NCBI RefSeq assembly: GCF_049514155.1
Contig: NZ_JBEKVH010000072.1
Coordinates: 1-18,498, forward strand
Direction: 5' to 3'
DNA: 18,498 bases
DNA from: Roseiarcus sp049514155
GTDB taxonomy: Bacteria > Pseudomonadota > Alphaproteobacteria > Rhizobiales > Beijerinckiaceae
The translations under genes and the position numbers were made by a program. A model generated the notes under the pieces. The model had not been told where the DNA came from. It ran no database searches and worked only from the letters and a program-made list of their open reading frames with translations. This document shows positions 1 to 9,300 of this stretch, piece after piece (positions within the stretch are counted from its first letter, which is position 1; each line of letters starts with the position of its first letter).

Positions 1-1058
1 TTGGCGCCCTCGGCGGTCTTCTTCACCGTGACGGTGATCTCTTCGAGCGCGGCGGCGGTCTCTTCGAGGCTCGAGGCCTGCTGCTCGGTGCGCCGCGACA
101 GATCGTCGGCGGCGGTCGAGATTTCGCCGGTTCCCGCGCGGATCGCCTGCGTATTGGCGCTGACCGCCAGCATCGACTGTTCCAGCGCCTCGAGCGAAGC
201 GTTGAAATCGACCCGCAGCGGTTCGAGAGCGGGAATGAATTCGGCGTCGATGCGGTGCTCGAGATTGCCGCCGGCCAAGCGGCTCAGGCCCGTGGCGATC
301 TGGTTCACCGCACTGTAGCGGCCGGTGACGTCGGTCATGAAATTGACGATCTTCGCCACCCGACCGTCGAGATCGAAGATCGGGTTGTAGGACGCCTGGA
401 TCCAGACTTCCCTGCCGCCCTTGGCGACGCGTTTGTATTCCTCGGCGATCGGCTCGCCGCGATTCAGCTTGCGCCAGAACTCCTGGTATTCGGGCGACTG
501 CGCATAGGCGGGATCCACCAGCATGCGATGATGCTGGCCTTGGAGTTTGTCCAGCGGATAGCCCGCCGACTTGAGGAAATTCTCGTTCGCCGTGACGATG
601 GTTCCGTCGGGGGCGAATTCGATCACGGCCTGCACGCGCGAGATGGCGTCGACCTTTCCGGCGTTCTCGGCGGCCAGCCGTTTCGCGGCAGTGACGTCGG
701 ATGCGACCTCGACGACTTTGAGCACTTTCCCCGATGCGCCGACGACGGGATTGTAGGAAGCGCGAATCCAGACTTCCTTCCCGCCCTTGCCGATGCGTTT
801 GTATTCGCCAGCGTCGAATTCGCCGCGTCCGAGCCTGGACCAGAACGCCTTGTAGTCCGGACTTTTCGCGTATTCAGGGTCGACGAACTGGCTGTGAGGC
901 TTGCCTTTGATTTCGGCCGGCTCGCAGCCGAGAAGGCGGCAGAAATTCTCGTTGGCGGCGACGACGATTCCGTTCGGGTCGAACTCGACGATCGCCAGAG
1001 AGCGGCCCAGGGCCTTGAGAACACGCTTAGAGTCACCGCCAAAATCAGGATGCAACAC
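1..1058 (-). CDS. Methyl-accepting chemotaxis protein, soluble PAS-PAS type (partial, 3' end outside window)
   Basis: Chemoreceptor that should signal to CheA/CheW from an internal cue sensed by PAS domains. Reading from a GTG at 1058, 352 codons are visible. PAS 1 covers about residues 18-125 and PAS 2 about 140-247. Both carry the same framework: FDPNG or FAPDG, then NENF, SP.Y..FW, a GG(K/R)EVWI strand and a closing DVT. A HAMP-like linker follows (about 250-300, with LAGGNLEHRI), and then the start of the MCP coiled coil (DLSRRTEQQASSLEETAAALEEI, split here only by the usual heptads). No signal peptide or membrane helix precedes PAS 1, so the protein is probably cytosolic or peripheral, with a BdlA-like order. 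The GTG has an AAGGAAG ribosome site 7 bases upstream; the frame stays open further upstream, so a longer start is possible. The CheW/CheA-contacting hairpin tip lies outside the window. Confidence 0.9.
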   Translation of the reverse strand, partial: MLHPDFGGDSKRVLKALGRSLAIVEFDPNGIVVAANENFCRLLGCEPAEIKGKPHSQFVDPEYAKSPDYKAFWSRLGRGEFDAGEYKRIGKGGKEVWIRASYNPVVGASGKVLKVVEVASDVTAAKRLAAENAGKVDAISRVQAVIEFAPDGTIVTANENFLKSAGYPLDKLQGQHHRMLVDPAYAQSPEYQEFWRKLNRGEPIAEEYKRVAKGGREVWIQASYNPIFDLDGRVAKIVNFMTDVTGRYSAVNQIATGLSRLAGGNLEHRIDAEFIPALEPLRVDFNASLEALEQSMLAVSANTQAIRAGTGEISTAADDLSRRTEQQASSLEETAAALEEITVTVKKTAEGA

Positions 1059-1596
1059 CGCGACGCTTCCTTCTATTTCCGGCCGGATGGGCCTGGCCGA
1101 CGCGGGCCGGTCGTTCGGCGGCGCGCGGGATCGCCAAGCCGAGCCTTCGATCAGCCGGGCGCGATCCCGCGGCGCAGCGAACGAAAGCGCGTCCGAGACG
1201 ATTGACGAAACGACATGTCGGATTCGGCGTCGGCGGAATGCCGCGGCATCATGCCCTCGCCGATTTCGCGCAGAAATCGACCATCCGGCAAAAATACTAT
1301 GAATAACTGCAGTTAAGAAGGCGTTTAAGATCGCTCGTTACTGGGGCGCTGCGTGCTTTCCTGAGGGGTTCGCGCCCGCCGCCTTCGCCGTGCGCCGCCG
1401 GTCGAGCGGAGCGCTGGCGACGGCGCCTCGACGCGCCGAGGCGCGGCTTCAGCGACGCCCGTCGGCCAGCGATCGGGGCGAGTCCTTGCCGGCCGGAAAG
1501 CCGGCGCCGCTCATGGCCGCAACGGCGCGCGGGAAGCGCGCGAGCCAAGCTCAGAAGCGCGACCGCTCTGGCGGAATCAGCGACTTGCGGCGAAAA
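1059..1596. other. Gene-free stretch between the chemoreceptor and tRNA-Gly
   Basis: About 540 bases without a credible gene. Open frames on both strands here give only Arg/Ala/Ser-rich translations of the kind produced by chance in high-GC DNA. Visible structure: a 12-base palindrome ATGCCGCGGCAT at 1238-1249; a 7-bp inverted repeat CGATTTC/GAAATCG around a 5-base loop at 1261-1279; and an AT-rich patch at about 1290-1330 holding a palindrome at 1304-1315. The chemoreceptor promoter must lie in this region, but I cannot fix it with confidence. Confidence 0.6.
1304..1315. promoter_or_regulatory. AT-rich perfect palindrome TAACTGCAGTTA, possible operator
   Basis: A perfect 12-base palindrome inside the only AT-rich patch of the chemoreceptor leader (about 1290-1330, with runs such as AAAAATACTAT). 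Its position about 245 bases upstream of the chemoreceptor GTG would suit an operator or promoter element for that gene. No regulator is known to me for this motif, and a 12-base palindrome can arise by chance. Confidence 0.25.
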
Positions 1597-1671
<75 letters not shown>

Positions 1672-1704
1672 GTCCTGCGACGGGCTCGGCCCGTCCGCCG
1701 GGGG

Positions 1705-1733
1705 CTTATGGCGCATGCAGAAGCAGATTGCAA
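1705..1733 (-). promoter_or_regulatory. Likely sigma-70 promoter of tRNA-Gly
   Basis: On the minus strand, TTGCAA (-35, 1728-1733) and CATAAG (-10, 1705-1710) are separated by exactly 17 bases, each matching four of six consensus positions. Transcription would start near 1698, about 27 bases before the mature tRNA. A 7-bp perfect hairpin (GACGGGC, loop TCG, GCCCGTC) at 1679-1695 would lie in the leader that RNase P removes. Confidence 0.6.
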
Positions 1734-1848
1734 CACCCCCTGCGGCCTTGAATCTTCGGGGTCTTTGTCCGAACATCGCGACACGACACCGTGAATTGAT
1801 GTCGCCGCGCCGTCGTGCGACGCGCGGGCCGGGCGACTCGAGGATCGA

Positions 1849-3189
1849 ATGAACGAAAACGTGGATCCGCAGCAGGTCGACGCGCCGAGTCCGGTCAAGC
1901 CGGCCGCCCCCGCGCCGCCGCGTCGGCGTTTCGCCCGCTTGGTCTGGGCCGTCGTGCTGGTCGTAGCGGCGCTGCTCGCCTGGCGCTACTGGCCGAGCGG
2001 CGCGCCGGCGCCCGATGCGCAATCCCAGACCGCGTCCGGCGGCCCGCCGCAGACGGTGCGCGACGCGCCGGCGACGCTCGGCGACATGCCGATCACGATC
2101 GACGCGCTCGGCGCGGTGACGCCGCTCGCCACCATCACCGTCAAGACGCAGATCTCGGGTCGGCTGATGGAGGTCGGCTTCCAGGAAGGGCAGATGGTCA
2201 AGCAGGGCGACTTCCTCGCCCAGATCGATTCGCGTCCCTATGAGGCGGCGCTGGCGCTGGCGCAGGCGCAGCTCGCCAAGGATTCGGCGCTGTTCGATCA
2301 GGCTCAGGCCGATCTTGCCCGCTACCAGACGCTCGAAAAGCAGGATTCGATCGCGCGCCAGCAGGTCGAGGATCAGCAATTCGCAGTCGCGCAAGACAAG
2401 GCGGCGATCGCCGCCGACCAGGCGCAGATCGACACCGCCAAGCTCAACATCGCCTATTGCCGCATCGTCGCGCCGGTCAGCGGCCGCGTCGGTCTGCGGC
2501 TCGTCGACCCCGGCAACTACCTGCAGCCGTCCGACACGACCGGCATCGTCGTCATCGCCGAAATCGATCCGATCAGCGTCCTCTTCTCCACCGCCGAGGA
2601 CAACCTGCCGCCGATCGCGGCGCGGATGAAGAGCGGCGCCGAGCTGACGGTCGTCGCTTACGACCGCACGAATTCCAAGGCGTTGGCGACCGGGACGGTC
2701 TCGACCTTCGACAACCAAATCGACCTCACCACCGGCACATTCAAGCTCAGGGCGCAGTTCGACAACCCCGACGGCGTGTTGTTCCCCAACCAGTTCGTCA
2801 ACATCAAGCTGCTGGTCGACACGATGAGCGGCGCGACGCTAGCGCCCAATGCGGCCATCCAGATCGGCGCATCCGGCGGGTTCGTCTACGTCGTCAAGGC
2901 GGACTCGACCGTCGCCGTGCGCAAGGTGACGACCGGGCCCGCCGACGCCAAGAACACCGTGATCCTCTCCGGCCTGACGGCGGGGGAGACCGTGGTCGTC
3001 GACGGCGTCGATCGGCTGCGCGACGGCGCGAAGGTCGTCGTGCGCAACGGCGGCGGCGCGGCGGCGAGCGCGCCCGCCGACGCTTCCGGCGCCGCTCCGC
3101 GCCACAAACGCGCCCAGGATCAGGGCGGGGCGACGCCGAAAGCCGGCCCGAGTTCCACGCCGTCGCCGTCGCCGACTGCGACGCCGTGA
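1849..3189 (+). CDS. mdtA: RND efflux periplasmic adaptor subunit (MdtA/MuxA type)
   Basis: Membrane fusion protein that joins the RND pumps to the outer-membrane channel. It has 446 residues. A basic, Pro-rich N-terminus (about 1-29) leads into one membrane anchor (about 30-47). The first half of the biotinyl-lipoyl domain follows (TVKTQISGRLMEVGFQEGQMV, residues about 97-117, then GDFLAQIDSRPYE), then an alpha-helical hairpin of AQAQL-type repeats (about 135-200), the second lipoyl half (IVAPVSGRVGLR, 206-217), and a beta-barrel and membrane-proximal domain up to about 395. There is no lipobox cysteine, so anchoring is by the helix. The C-terminal tail, about 400-446, is Ala/Gly/Pro/Ser/Thr-rich and probably disordered. 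GAGG just upstream of the ATG supports the start. It is the first gene of the operon, 22 bases before the mdtB-type gene. Confidence 0.95.
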   Translation: MNENVDPQQVDAPSPVKPAAPAPPRRRFARLVWAVVLVVAALLAWRYWPSGAPAPDAQSQTASGGPPQTVRDAPATLGDMPITIDALGAVTPLATITVKTQISGRLMEVGFQEGQMVKQGDFLAQIDSRPYEAALALAQAQLAKDSALFDQAQADLARYQTLEKQDSIARQQVEDQQFAVAQDKAAIAADQAQIDTAKLNIAYCRIVAPVSGRVGLRLVDPGNYLQPSDTTGIVVIAEIDPISVLFSTAEDNLPPIAARMKSGAELTVVAYDRTNSKALATGTVSTFDNQIDLTTGTFKLRAQFDNPDGVLFPNQFVNIKLLVDTMSGATLAPNAAIQIGASGGFVYVVKADSTVAVRKVTTGPADAKNTVILSGLTAGETVVVDGVDRLRDGAKVVVRNGGGAAASAPADASGAAPRHKRAQDQGGATPKAGPSSTPSPSPTATP

Positions 3190-3211
3190 AGCAGCGACGG
3201 AGCGCGCGGCG

Positions 3212-6200
3212 ATGAATCCGTCCCGCCTTTTCATCGAACGGCCGGTGGCGACGACGCTGTTGATGTTCGCCATCCTGATGGTCGGCGTCGCCGCCTATCG
3301 CTTCCTGCCGCTGTCGGCGTTGCCGGAAGTCGACTATCCGACCATCCAGGTGCAGACCTTCTATCCCGGCGCCAGCCCCGAGGTGATGACCTCGTCGGTG
3401 ACCGCGCCGCTGGAGCGCCAGTTCGGCCAGATGCCGAGCCTGACGCAGATGATGTCGCAGAGCTCGGCCGGCGCCTCGGTGATCACCCTGCGCTTCAGCC
3501 TCGACATCGCCCTCGACATCGCCGAGCAGGAAGTGCAGGCGGCGATCAACGCCGCCGGCAACCTGCTGCCCGCCGACCTTCCGGCGCCGCCGATCTACGC
3601 CAAGGTCAACCCAGCCGACGCGCCGATCCTCACCCTCGGCGTCACCTCGAATTCGCTCAAGCTCACCGACGTCGAGGACATCGTCGAGAGCCGGCTTGCG
3701 CCCAAGCTGGCGCAGCTTCCCGGCGTCGGCTTGGTGTCGATCTCCGGCGGGCAGCGGCCGGCGGTGCGCATTCACGCCAATCCGCTCGCGCTCGCCGCCT
3801 ACGGCCTCAACCTCGACGACCTGCGCACGACCATCGCCAACCTCAACGTCAATACGCCGAAGGGCAATTTCGACGGCCCGGCGCAGTCGTTCTCCATCAA
3901 CGCCAACGACCAGATTCGCGATCCCAGCGACTATCTCAAATCGGTCGTCGCCTACCGCGACGGCGCGCCGGTGCTGCTCACCGACGTCGCGAGCGTCGAG
4001 ATCGCCGCCGAGAACACGCGGCTGTCGGCGTGGATGAACCGGACGCCGGCGCTGCTGGTCAACATCCAGCGCCAGCCGGGCGCGAACGTCATTCAGGTCG
4101 TCGACAGCATCAAGCAATTGCTGCCGTCGCTGACCGCGGCGCTGCCGCAGGCGGTGACGATTACGCCGCTGACCGACCGCACCGTCACCATCCGCGCTTC
4201 GGTCAGCGACGTCGAGTTCGAGCTGACGCTGTCGATCGGCCTGGTCGTACTGGTGATCTTCCTCTTCCTGCGCAACGTCCCGGCGACCATCATCCCCAGC
4301 CTCGCCGTGCCGCTGTCGTTGGTCGGCGCGCTGGCGATCATGTACCAGTTCGGCTTCAGCCTCGACAATCTGTCGCTGATGGCGCTCACCGTCGCCACCG
4401 GCTTCGTCGTCGACGACGCGATCGTCGTCATCGAGAATATCGCCCGCTATCTCGAGGGCGGCGACAGCCCGAACGAGGCGGCGCTCAAGGGCTCGCAGCA
4501 GATCGGCTTCACCATCATCTCGCTGACGGTGTCGCTGCTCGCGGTGCTGATTCCGCTGCTGTTCATGGGCGACGTGGTCGGCCGCCTGTTCCACGAATTC
4601 GCCGTCACGCTCGCCGCGACGATCGTCATCTCGGCGGTGGTGTCGTTGACGCTGACGCCGATGATGTGCGCCAAACTGCTGCGCCGCGAGGAGCGTGGGC
4701 GCGGCGGCCGCCATCACGCCACCGGCGGGCGCTTCTTCCAGGCGCTGCTCGCCTGGTACGGCCGCGCGCTCGACGTCGTGCTCGACCATCAGCCGACGAC
4801 GCTGCTCGTCGCCCTGGCGACCTTCTTCCTCACCGGCTATCTCTACGCGACCATCCCCAAGGGGTTCTTCCCGCTCCAGGACACCGGCGTCATTCAGGCC
4901 GTCACCCAGGCCGCCGAAGACACGTCCTTCGCCAAGATGGCCGACCGCCAGCAGCAGCTCGCCGACGTCATCCTGCGCGATGCCGACGTCGACAGCCTGT
5001 CGTCGTTCATCGGCGTCGACGGCGCCAACGTCACGCTCAACTCCGGCCGCTTCCTCGTCAACCTCAAGCCGCACGACCAGCGCACGGCCGATGTGGCCGA
5101 GGTCATCCGCCGCCTGCAGCGCGAGACCGCCAACGTCGCCGGCATCGCGCTCTACATGCAGCCGGTGCAGGACCTGTCGATCGAGACCCAGGTCAGCGCC
5201 ACCGAATACCAGTTCACCCTCGACAATCAGGATCTCGCCACGCTGCAGGCCTGGGCGCCGAAAGTGCTCGACCGCCTCGCCAAAGTCGCCGAGATCGTCG
5301 ACGTCGCCAGCGACCTGCAACCGAACGGCCGCGCGGTCCAAGCGACGATCGATCGGTCGAGCGCGGCGCGTTTCGGCATCACCCCGGCGACGGTCGACAA
5401 CGCGCTCTACGACGCCTACGGCCAGCGCATCATTTCGACCGTGTTCACCCAGTCGAACCAGTACCGCGTCATTCTCGACATCGACCCGGCGATGACGCAT
5501 TCGATCGCGTCGCTCAACGACATCTATCTGCCGTCGTCCGGCTCGACCTCGGGTCAGGTGCCGCTATCGGCGATCGGGTCGCTCGAGGTCAGACAGGCGC
5601 CGCTGCAGATCTCGCACCTCAAGCAGTTTCCGGTGACGACGATCTCGTTCAACCTCGCGCCCGGCGCCTCGCTCGGCGCCGGCGTCGACGCGATCAACGC
5701 CGCGCTCGCCGACATCGCTCTGCCGTCGAGTTTCGGCGTCAACTTCCAGGGCGCGGCGCAGGCGTTCCAGGCGTCGCTGTCGAACGAGGCGTTCCTGCTG
5801 CTGGCGGCGATCCTGGCGATGTATATCGTGCTCGGCGTCCTCTATGAGAGCTTCATCCACCCGATCACGATTCTCTCGACCCTGCCGTCGGCCGGCATCG
5901 GCGCGCTGCTGTCGCTCGAACTCGCCGGCGCCGGCCTCGACATCATCGGCGTCATCGGCATCGTGCTGCTGATCGGCATCGTCAAGAAGAATGCGATCAT
6001 GATGATTGATTTCGCCCTCGACGCGCAGCGGCATGAGGGGCTCGACCCGCGCGCGGCGATCTATCAGGCCTGCCTGTTGCGGCTCAGGCCGATCCTGATG
6101 ACGACGGTCGCGGCGATGTTCGGCGCGCTGCCGCTGATGCTGGGGACCGGCGTCGGCTCTGAGCTGCGCCATCCGCTCGGCCTGGCGATCGTCGGCGGTC

Positions 6201-6322
6201 TCGCGTTCAGCCAGGTGCTGACGTTGTTCACCACGCCGGTGATCTATCTGTTCTTCGAGGGCATCGCCCAGCGTCTCGGCGCCGGGTCGTCGGTCGGCCC
6301 GCTGCCGGCGGAGGCGCCGTGA
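3212..6322 (+). CDS. mdtB: RND multidrug efflux pump subunit, MdtB/MuxB type
   Basis: Inner-membrane proton/drug antiporter of the HAE1 RND family; 1036 residues, the normal length for MdtB. It begins with the family signature FIERPVATTLLM and has the duplicated plan of TM1, large periplasmic loop, TM2-6, TM7, second loop, TM8-12. The proton-relay acidic pair is present in TM4 (GFVVDDAIVV, D401 and D402) and the matching basic residue in TM10 (LIGIVKKNAIMM, K925 or K926). The operon holds a second, MdtC-like pump, so a mixed trimer is expected, as known for MdtBC. The ATG at 3212 has GGAG about ten bases upstream. The stop overlaps the GTG start of the next gene (GTGA at 6319-6322), indicating translational coupling. 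Substrates cannot be read from sequence. Confidence 0.95.
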   Translation: MNPSRLFIERPVATTLLMFAILMVGVAAYRFLPLSALPEVDYPTIQVQTFYPGASPEVMTSSVTAPLERQFGQMPSLTQMMSQSSAGASVITLRFSLDIALDIAEQEVQAAINAAGNLLPADLPAPPIYAKVNPADAPILTLGVTSNSLKLTDVEDIVESRLAPKLAQLPGVGLVSISGGQRPAVRIHANPLALAAYGLNLDDLRTTIANLNVNTPKGNFDGPAQSFSINANDQIRDPSDYLKSVVAYRDGAPVLLTDVASVEIAAENTRLSAWMNRTPALLVNIQRQPGANVIQVVDSIKQLLPSLTAALPQAVTITPLTDRTVTIRASVSDVEFELTLSIGLVVLVIFLFLRNVPATIIPSLAVPLSLVGALAIMYQFGFSLDNLSLMALTVATGFVVDDAIVVIENIARYLEGGDSPNEAALKGSQQIGFTIISLTVSLLAVLIPLLFMGDVVGRLFHEFAVTLAATIVISAVVSLTLTPMMCAKLLRREERGRGGRHHATGGRFFQALLAWYGRALDVVLDHQPTTLLVALATFFLTGYLYATIPKGFFPLQDTGVIQAVTQAAEDTSFAKMADRQQQLADVILRDADVDSLSSFIGVDGANVTLNSGRFLVNLKPHDQRTADVAEVIRRLQRETANVAGIALYMQPVQDLSIETQVSATEYQFTLDNQDLATLQAWAPKVLDRLAKVAEIVDVASDLQPNGRAVQATIDRSSAARFGITPATVDNALYDAYGQRIISTVFTQSNQYRVILDIDPAMTHSIASLNDIYLPSSGSTSGQVPLSAIGSLEVRQAPLQISHLKQFPVTTISFNLAPGASLGAGVDAINAALADIALPSSFGVNFQGAAQAFQASLSNEAFLLLAAILAMYIVLGVLYESFIHPITILSTLPSAGIGALLSLELAGAGLDIIGVIGIVLLIGIVKKNAIMMIDFALDAQRHEGLDPRAAIYQACLLRLRPILMTTVAAMFGALPLMLGTGVGSELRHPLGLAIVGGLAFSQVLTLFTTPVIYLFFEGIAQRLGAGSSVGPLPAEAP

Positions 6323-9300
6323 ACAACCGCTTCTCCGAACTGTTCATTCGTCGACCGGTCGCGACCATTCTGCTGACGATCGGCATTGCGCTGGCCGGCC
6401 TGCTCGCCTTCACCCAACTGCCGGTGTCGCCGCTGCCGCAGGTCGATTTTCCCAACATCTCGGTTTCGGCCAGCATGCCGGGGGCGAGCCCCGACACGAT
6501 GGCGAGCTCGGTCGCCGCGCCGCTCGAGCGCCATCTCGGCCAGATCGCCGACGTCAACGAGATGACCTCGACCAGTTCGCTCGGGTCGACCCGCGTTCAG
6601 CTGCAATTCGGCCTCGACCGCGACATCGACGGCGCGGCGCGCGACGTGCAGGCGGCGATCAACGCCGCCCGCGCCGACTTGCCCACGAGCCTGCGCGCCA
6701 ACCCGACCTACCACAAGATCAACCCCGCCGACGCGCCGATCATGGTGCTGGCGATGACCTCGACCACCCGCACCGCGGGGCAAATGTACGACATCGCCTC
6801 CAACGTGTTGCAGCAGCGGCTGTCGCAGCTCGACGGCATCGGCGAGGTCGACGTCGTCGGCAGCGCCCTGCCGGCGGTCAGGGTGGAGCTCGATCCCGGC
6901 GCGCTGTTCAAATACGGAATCGGCCTCGAGGATATCCGCGCCGCGCTCGCCGCCGCCAACGCCAACAGCCCCAAGGGCGCGGTCGAGGACGACGACTTCC
7001 ACTACCAGATCTACGCCAACGACCAGGCGACCAAGGCCGACCAGTATCGCGATCTCGTCGTCGCCTACCGCAACAATTCCGCGGTCAAGCTCTCCGATGT
7101 CGCCCAGGTCGTCGATTCGGTCGAAGACCTTCGTAACGCCGGCCTCTCCAACGGCAAGCCGTCGGTCGCCATCGTGCTGTCGCGCCAGCCCGGCGCGAAC
7201 ATCATCCAAGCGGTCGACGGCGTCAAAGCGGAACTGCCGCGCCTCGTCGCGGCGCTGCCGGGCGACGTCGACCTCAACGTCGTCGTCGACCGCTCGATCA
7301 CCATCCGCGGCTCGCTCGCCGACACCGAGCGCACGCTCCTCACATCCGTTGCGCTGGTGATCTTGGTCGTCTTCGTCTTTCTGCGCAACGTGCGCGCCGC
7401 CGCCGTGCCGAGCGTCGCCGTGCCGGTGTCGATCCTCGGCGCATTCGCGGTGATGTACCTGCTCGGCTACAGCCTCGACAATCTGTCGCTGATGGCGCTG
7501 ACGATCTCGACCGGCTTTGTCGTCGACGACGCCATCGTCGTTCTCGAGAACATCAGTCGGCATATCGAGCTCGGCGCGACCCGGTTCCGGGCCGCGGTCC
7601 TGGGCGCGCGCGAAGTCGGCTTCACCGTGCTGTCGATCAGCCTGTCGCTGATCGCGGTGTTCCTGCCGCTGCTGCTGATGGGCAGCATCGTCGGCCGGCT
7701 GTTCCGCGAATTCGCGATGACGCTGTCGGTGGCGGTGATGATCTCGCTGGTCGTCTCGCTGACGACGACGCCGATGATGTGCTCGTTGATCCTGCCGCGC
7801 CAGGCGATTGCGACCCACGGACGAATCTACCGGGTCACCGAGCGCGGTTTCGACGCGATGCTCGCCTTCTATCGCGTGACCTTGCTGGCGGCGCTGCGCC
7901 ATCCGCTGCTGGTCGTGCTGATCTGGGCGGCGGTGATCGCGCTCAACGTCGGCCTGTTTCGCTCGATGACCTACGACTTGTTCCCGGTGCAGGACACCGG
8001 TCTGCTGATCGGTTCGATCCAGGGCGACCAGAGCGTTTCCTTTCAGGCGATGAAGCAGAAGCTCTCCCAGTTGCAGGGAATCGTTCAGGCCGATCCCGCC
8101 GTTCAGACGGTCGTGGGCGTCACCGGGGGGCGGCAGACCAATTCCGGCTTCGTCTACATCTCGCTGAAGCCGTTCGCGGCGCGCCAGATCACCGCCGACA
8201 GCGTCGTGGCGCGGCTGCGCGGCAAGCTCGCCGCCGTCGCCGGCGCGCGGCTGTTCATGGTCGCCGTTTCCGATCTGCGTACCGGCGGTCGGCAGAGCAA
8301 CGCGACCTATCAATATACGCTGCTCTCCGACGATGCGGCCGAGCTCTACAAATGGTCGCCTCGCCTGCTGGCGGCGCTGCAGGGCAGCCAGGTGCTCAAA
8401 GACGTCAATTCCGATCAGCAACAGGGCGGACTCGAGGCCGACGTGACGATCGACCGCGCCAACGCCGCCCGGCTCGGCCTCTCCATCGCGGCGATCGACA
8501 ACACGCTCTACGACGCCTTCGGCCAGCGGCAGGTGTCGACCATCTACAACGCGCTCAACCAGTATCACGTGGTGATGGAGGTCGCGCCGCGCTATTGGCA
8601 GGACCCCTCGGTGCTGAACGACATCTGGGTGTCGACTTCAGGCGCTAACCCTTCCGGCGTGCAGCAGACCAACGCCCGTTCCGGCCTGTTTTCGGCGTCC
8701 GCCGCGAGCGCCAGCTCGGCGGCCTCGATCGCCAGCGATTCGGCGCGCAACCTCGCCTTGAATGGGCTTGCCGCCAGCGGCCATTCGAGCGCCTCGGCGG
8801 GCGCGGCCGTGTCATCGTCGATCGAGACGATGATCCCGCTGTCGGCGGTGGCGACCTTCAGCCGCGGCCAAACGCCGCTGGGCGTCAATCACCAGGGTCT
8901 GTTCGCCGCCTCGACCATCTCCTTCAACCTCGCCCCTGGCCATGCGCTGAGCGAAGCGCAGAAAGAGATCGCCGACGCCGTTGCTTCGATCCGTATGCCC
9001 TCCACCGTGCGCGGCGTCTTCGCCGGAACCGCTGCGACCTTCCAGCAGTCGCAGTCGACGCTGCCGTTGCTGTTCGGCGCGGCCCTGCTCGCCGTCTACA
9101 TCGTCCTCGGCATTCTCTACGAGAGCTATATCCACCCGCTGACGATCATCTCGACTCTGCCGCCGGCCAGCGTCGGCGCGCTGATCGCGCTGAAGGCGTT
9201 CGGCGTCGAGTTCACCATCATCGCCGCGATCGGCATCATTCTGCTGATCGGCATCGTCAAGAAGAATGCGATCATGATGATCGATTTCGCCCTCCAGGCG

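Noticed and set aside
255..1205. 316-codon plus-strand frame opposite the chemoreceptor
   Set aside because: The minus strand encodes two clear PAS domains and the start of an MCP domain; the plus frame has no recognisable content.
2894..5500. Very long open frame on the minus strand opposite mdtA and mdtB
   Set aside because: Its translation is Arg/Asp/Glu/Val-rich with no recognisable domain and exactly mirrors high-GC codon use of the strong sense genes; an antisense shadow.
6244..8568. 774-codon minus-strand frame opposite mdtC
   Set aside because: Same low-complexity Arg/Asp/Gln-rich composition, no family features, fully covered by the well-supported RND gene.
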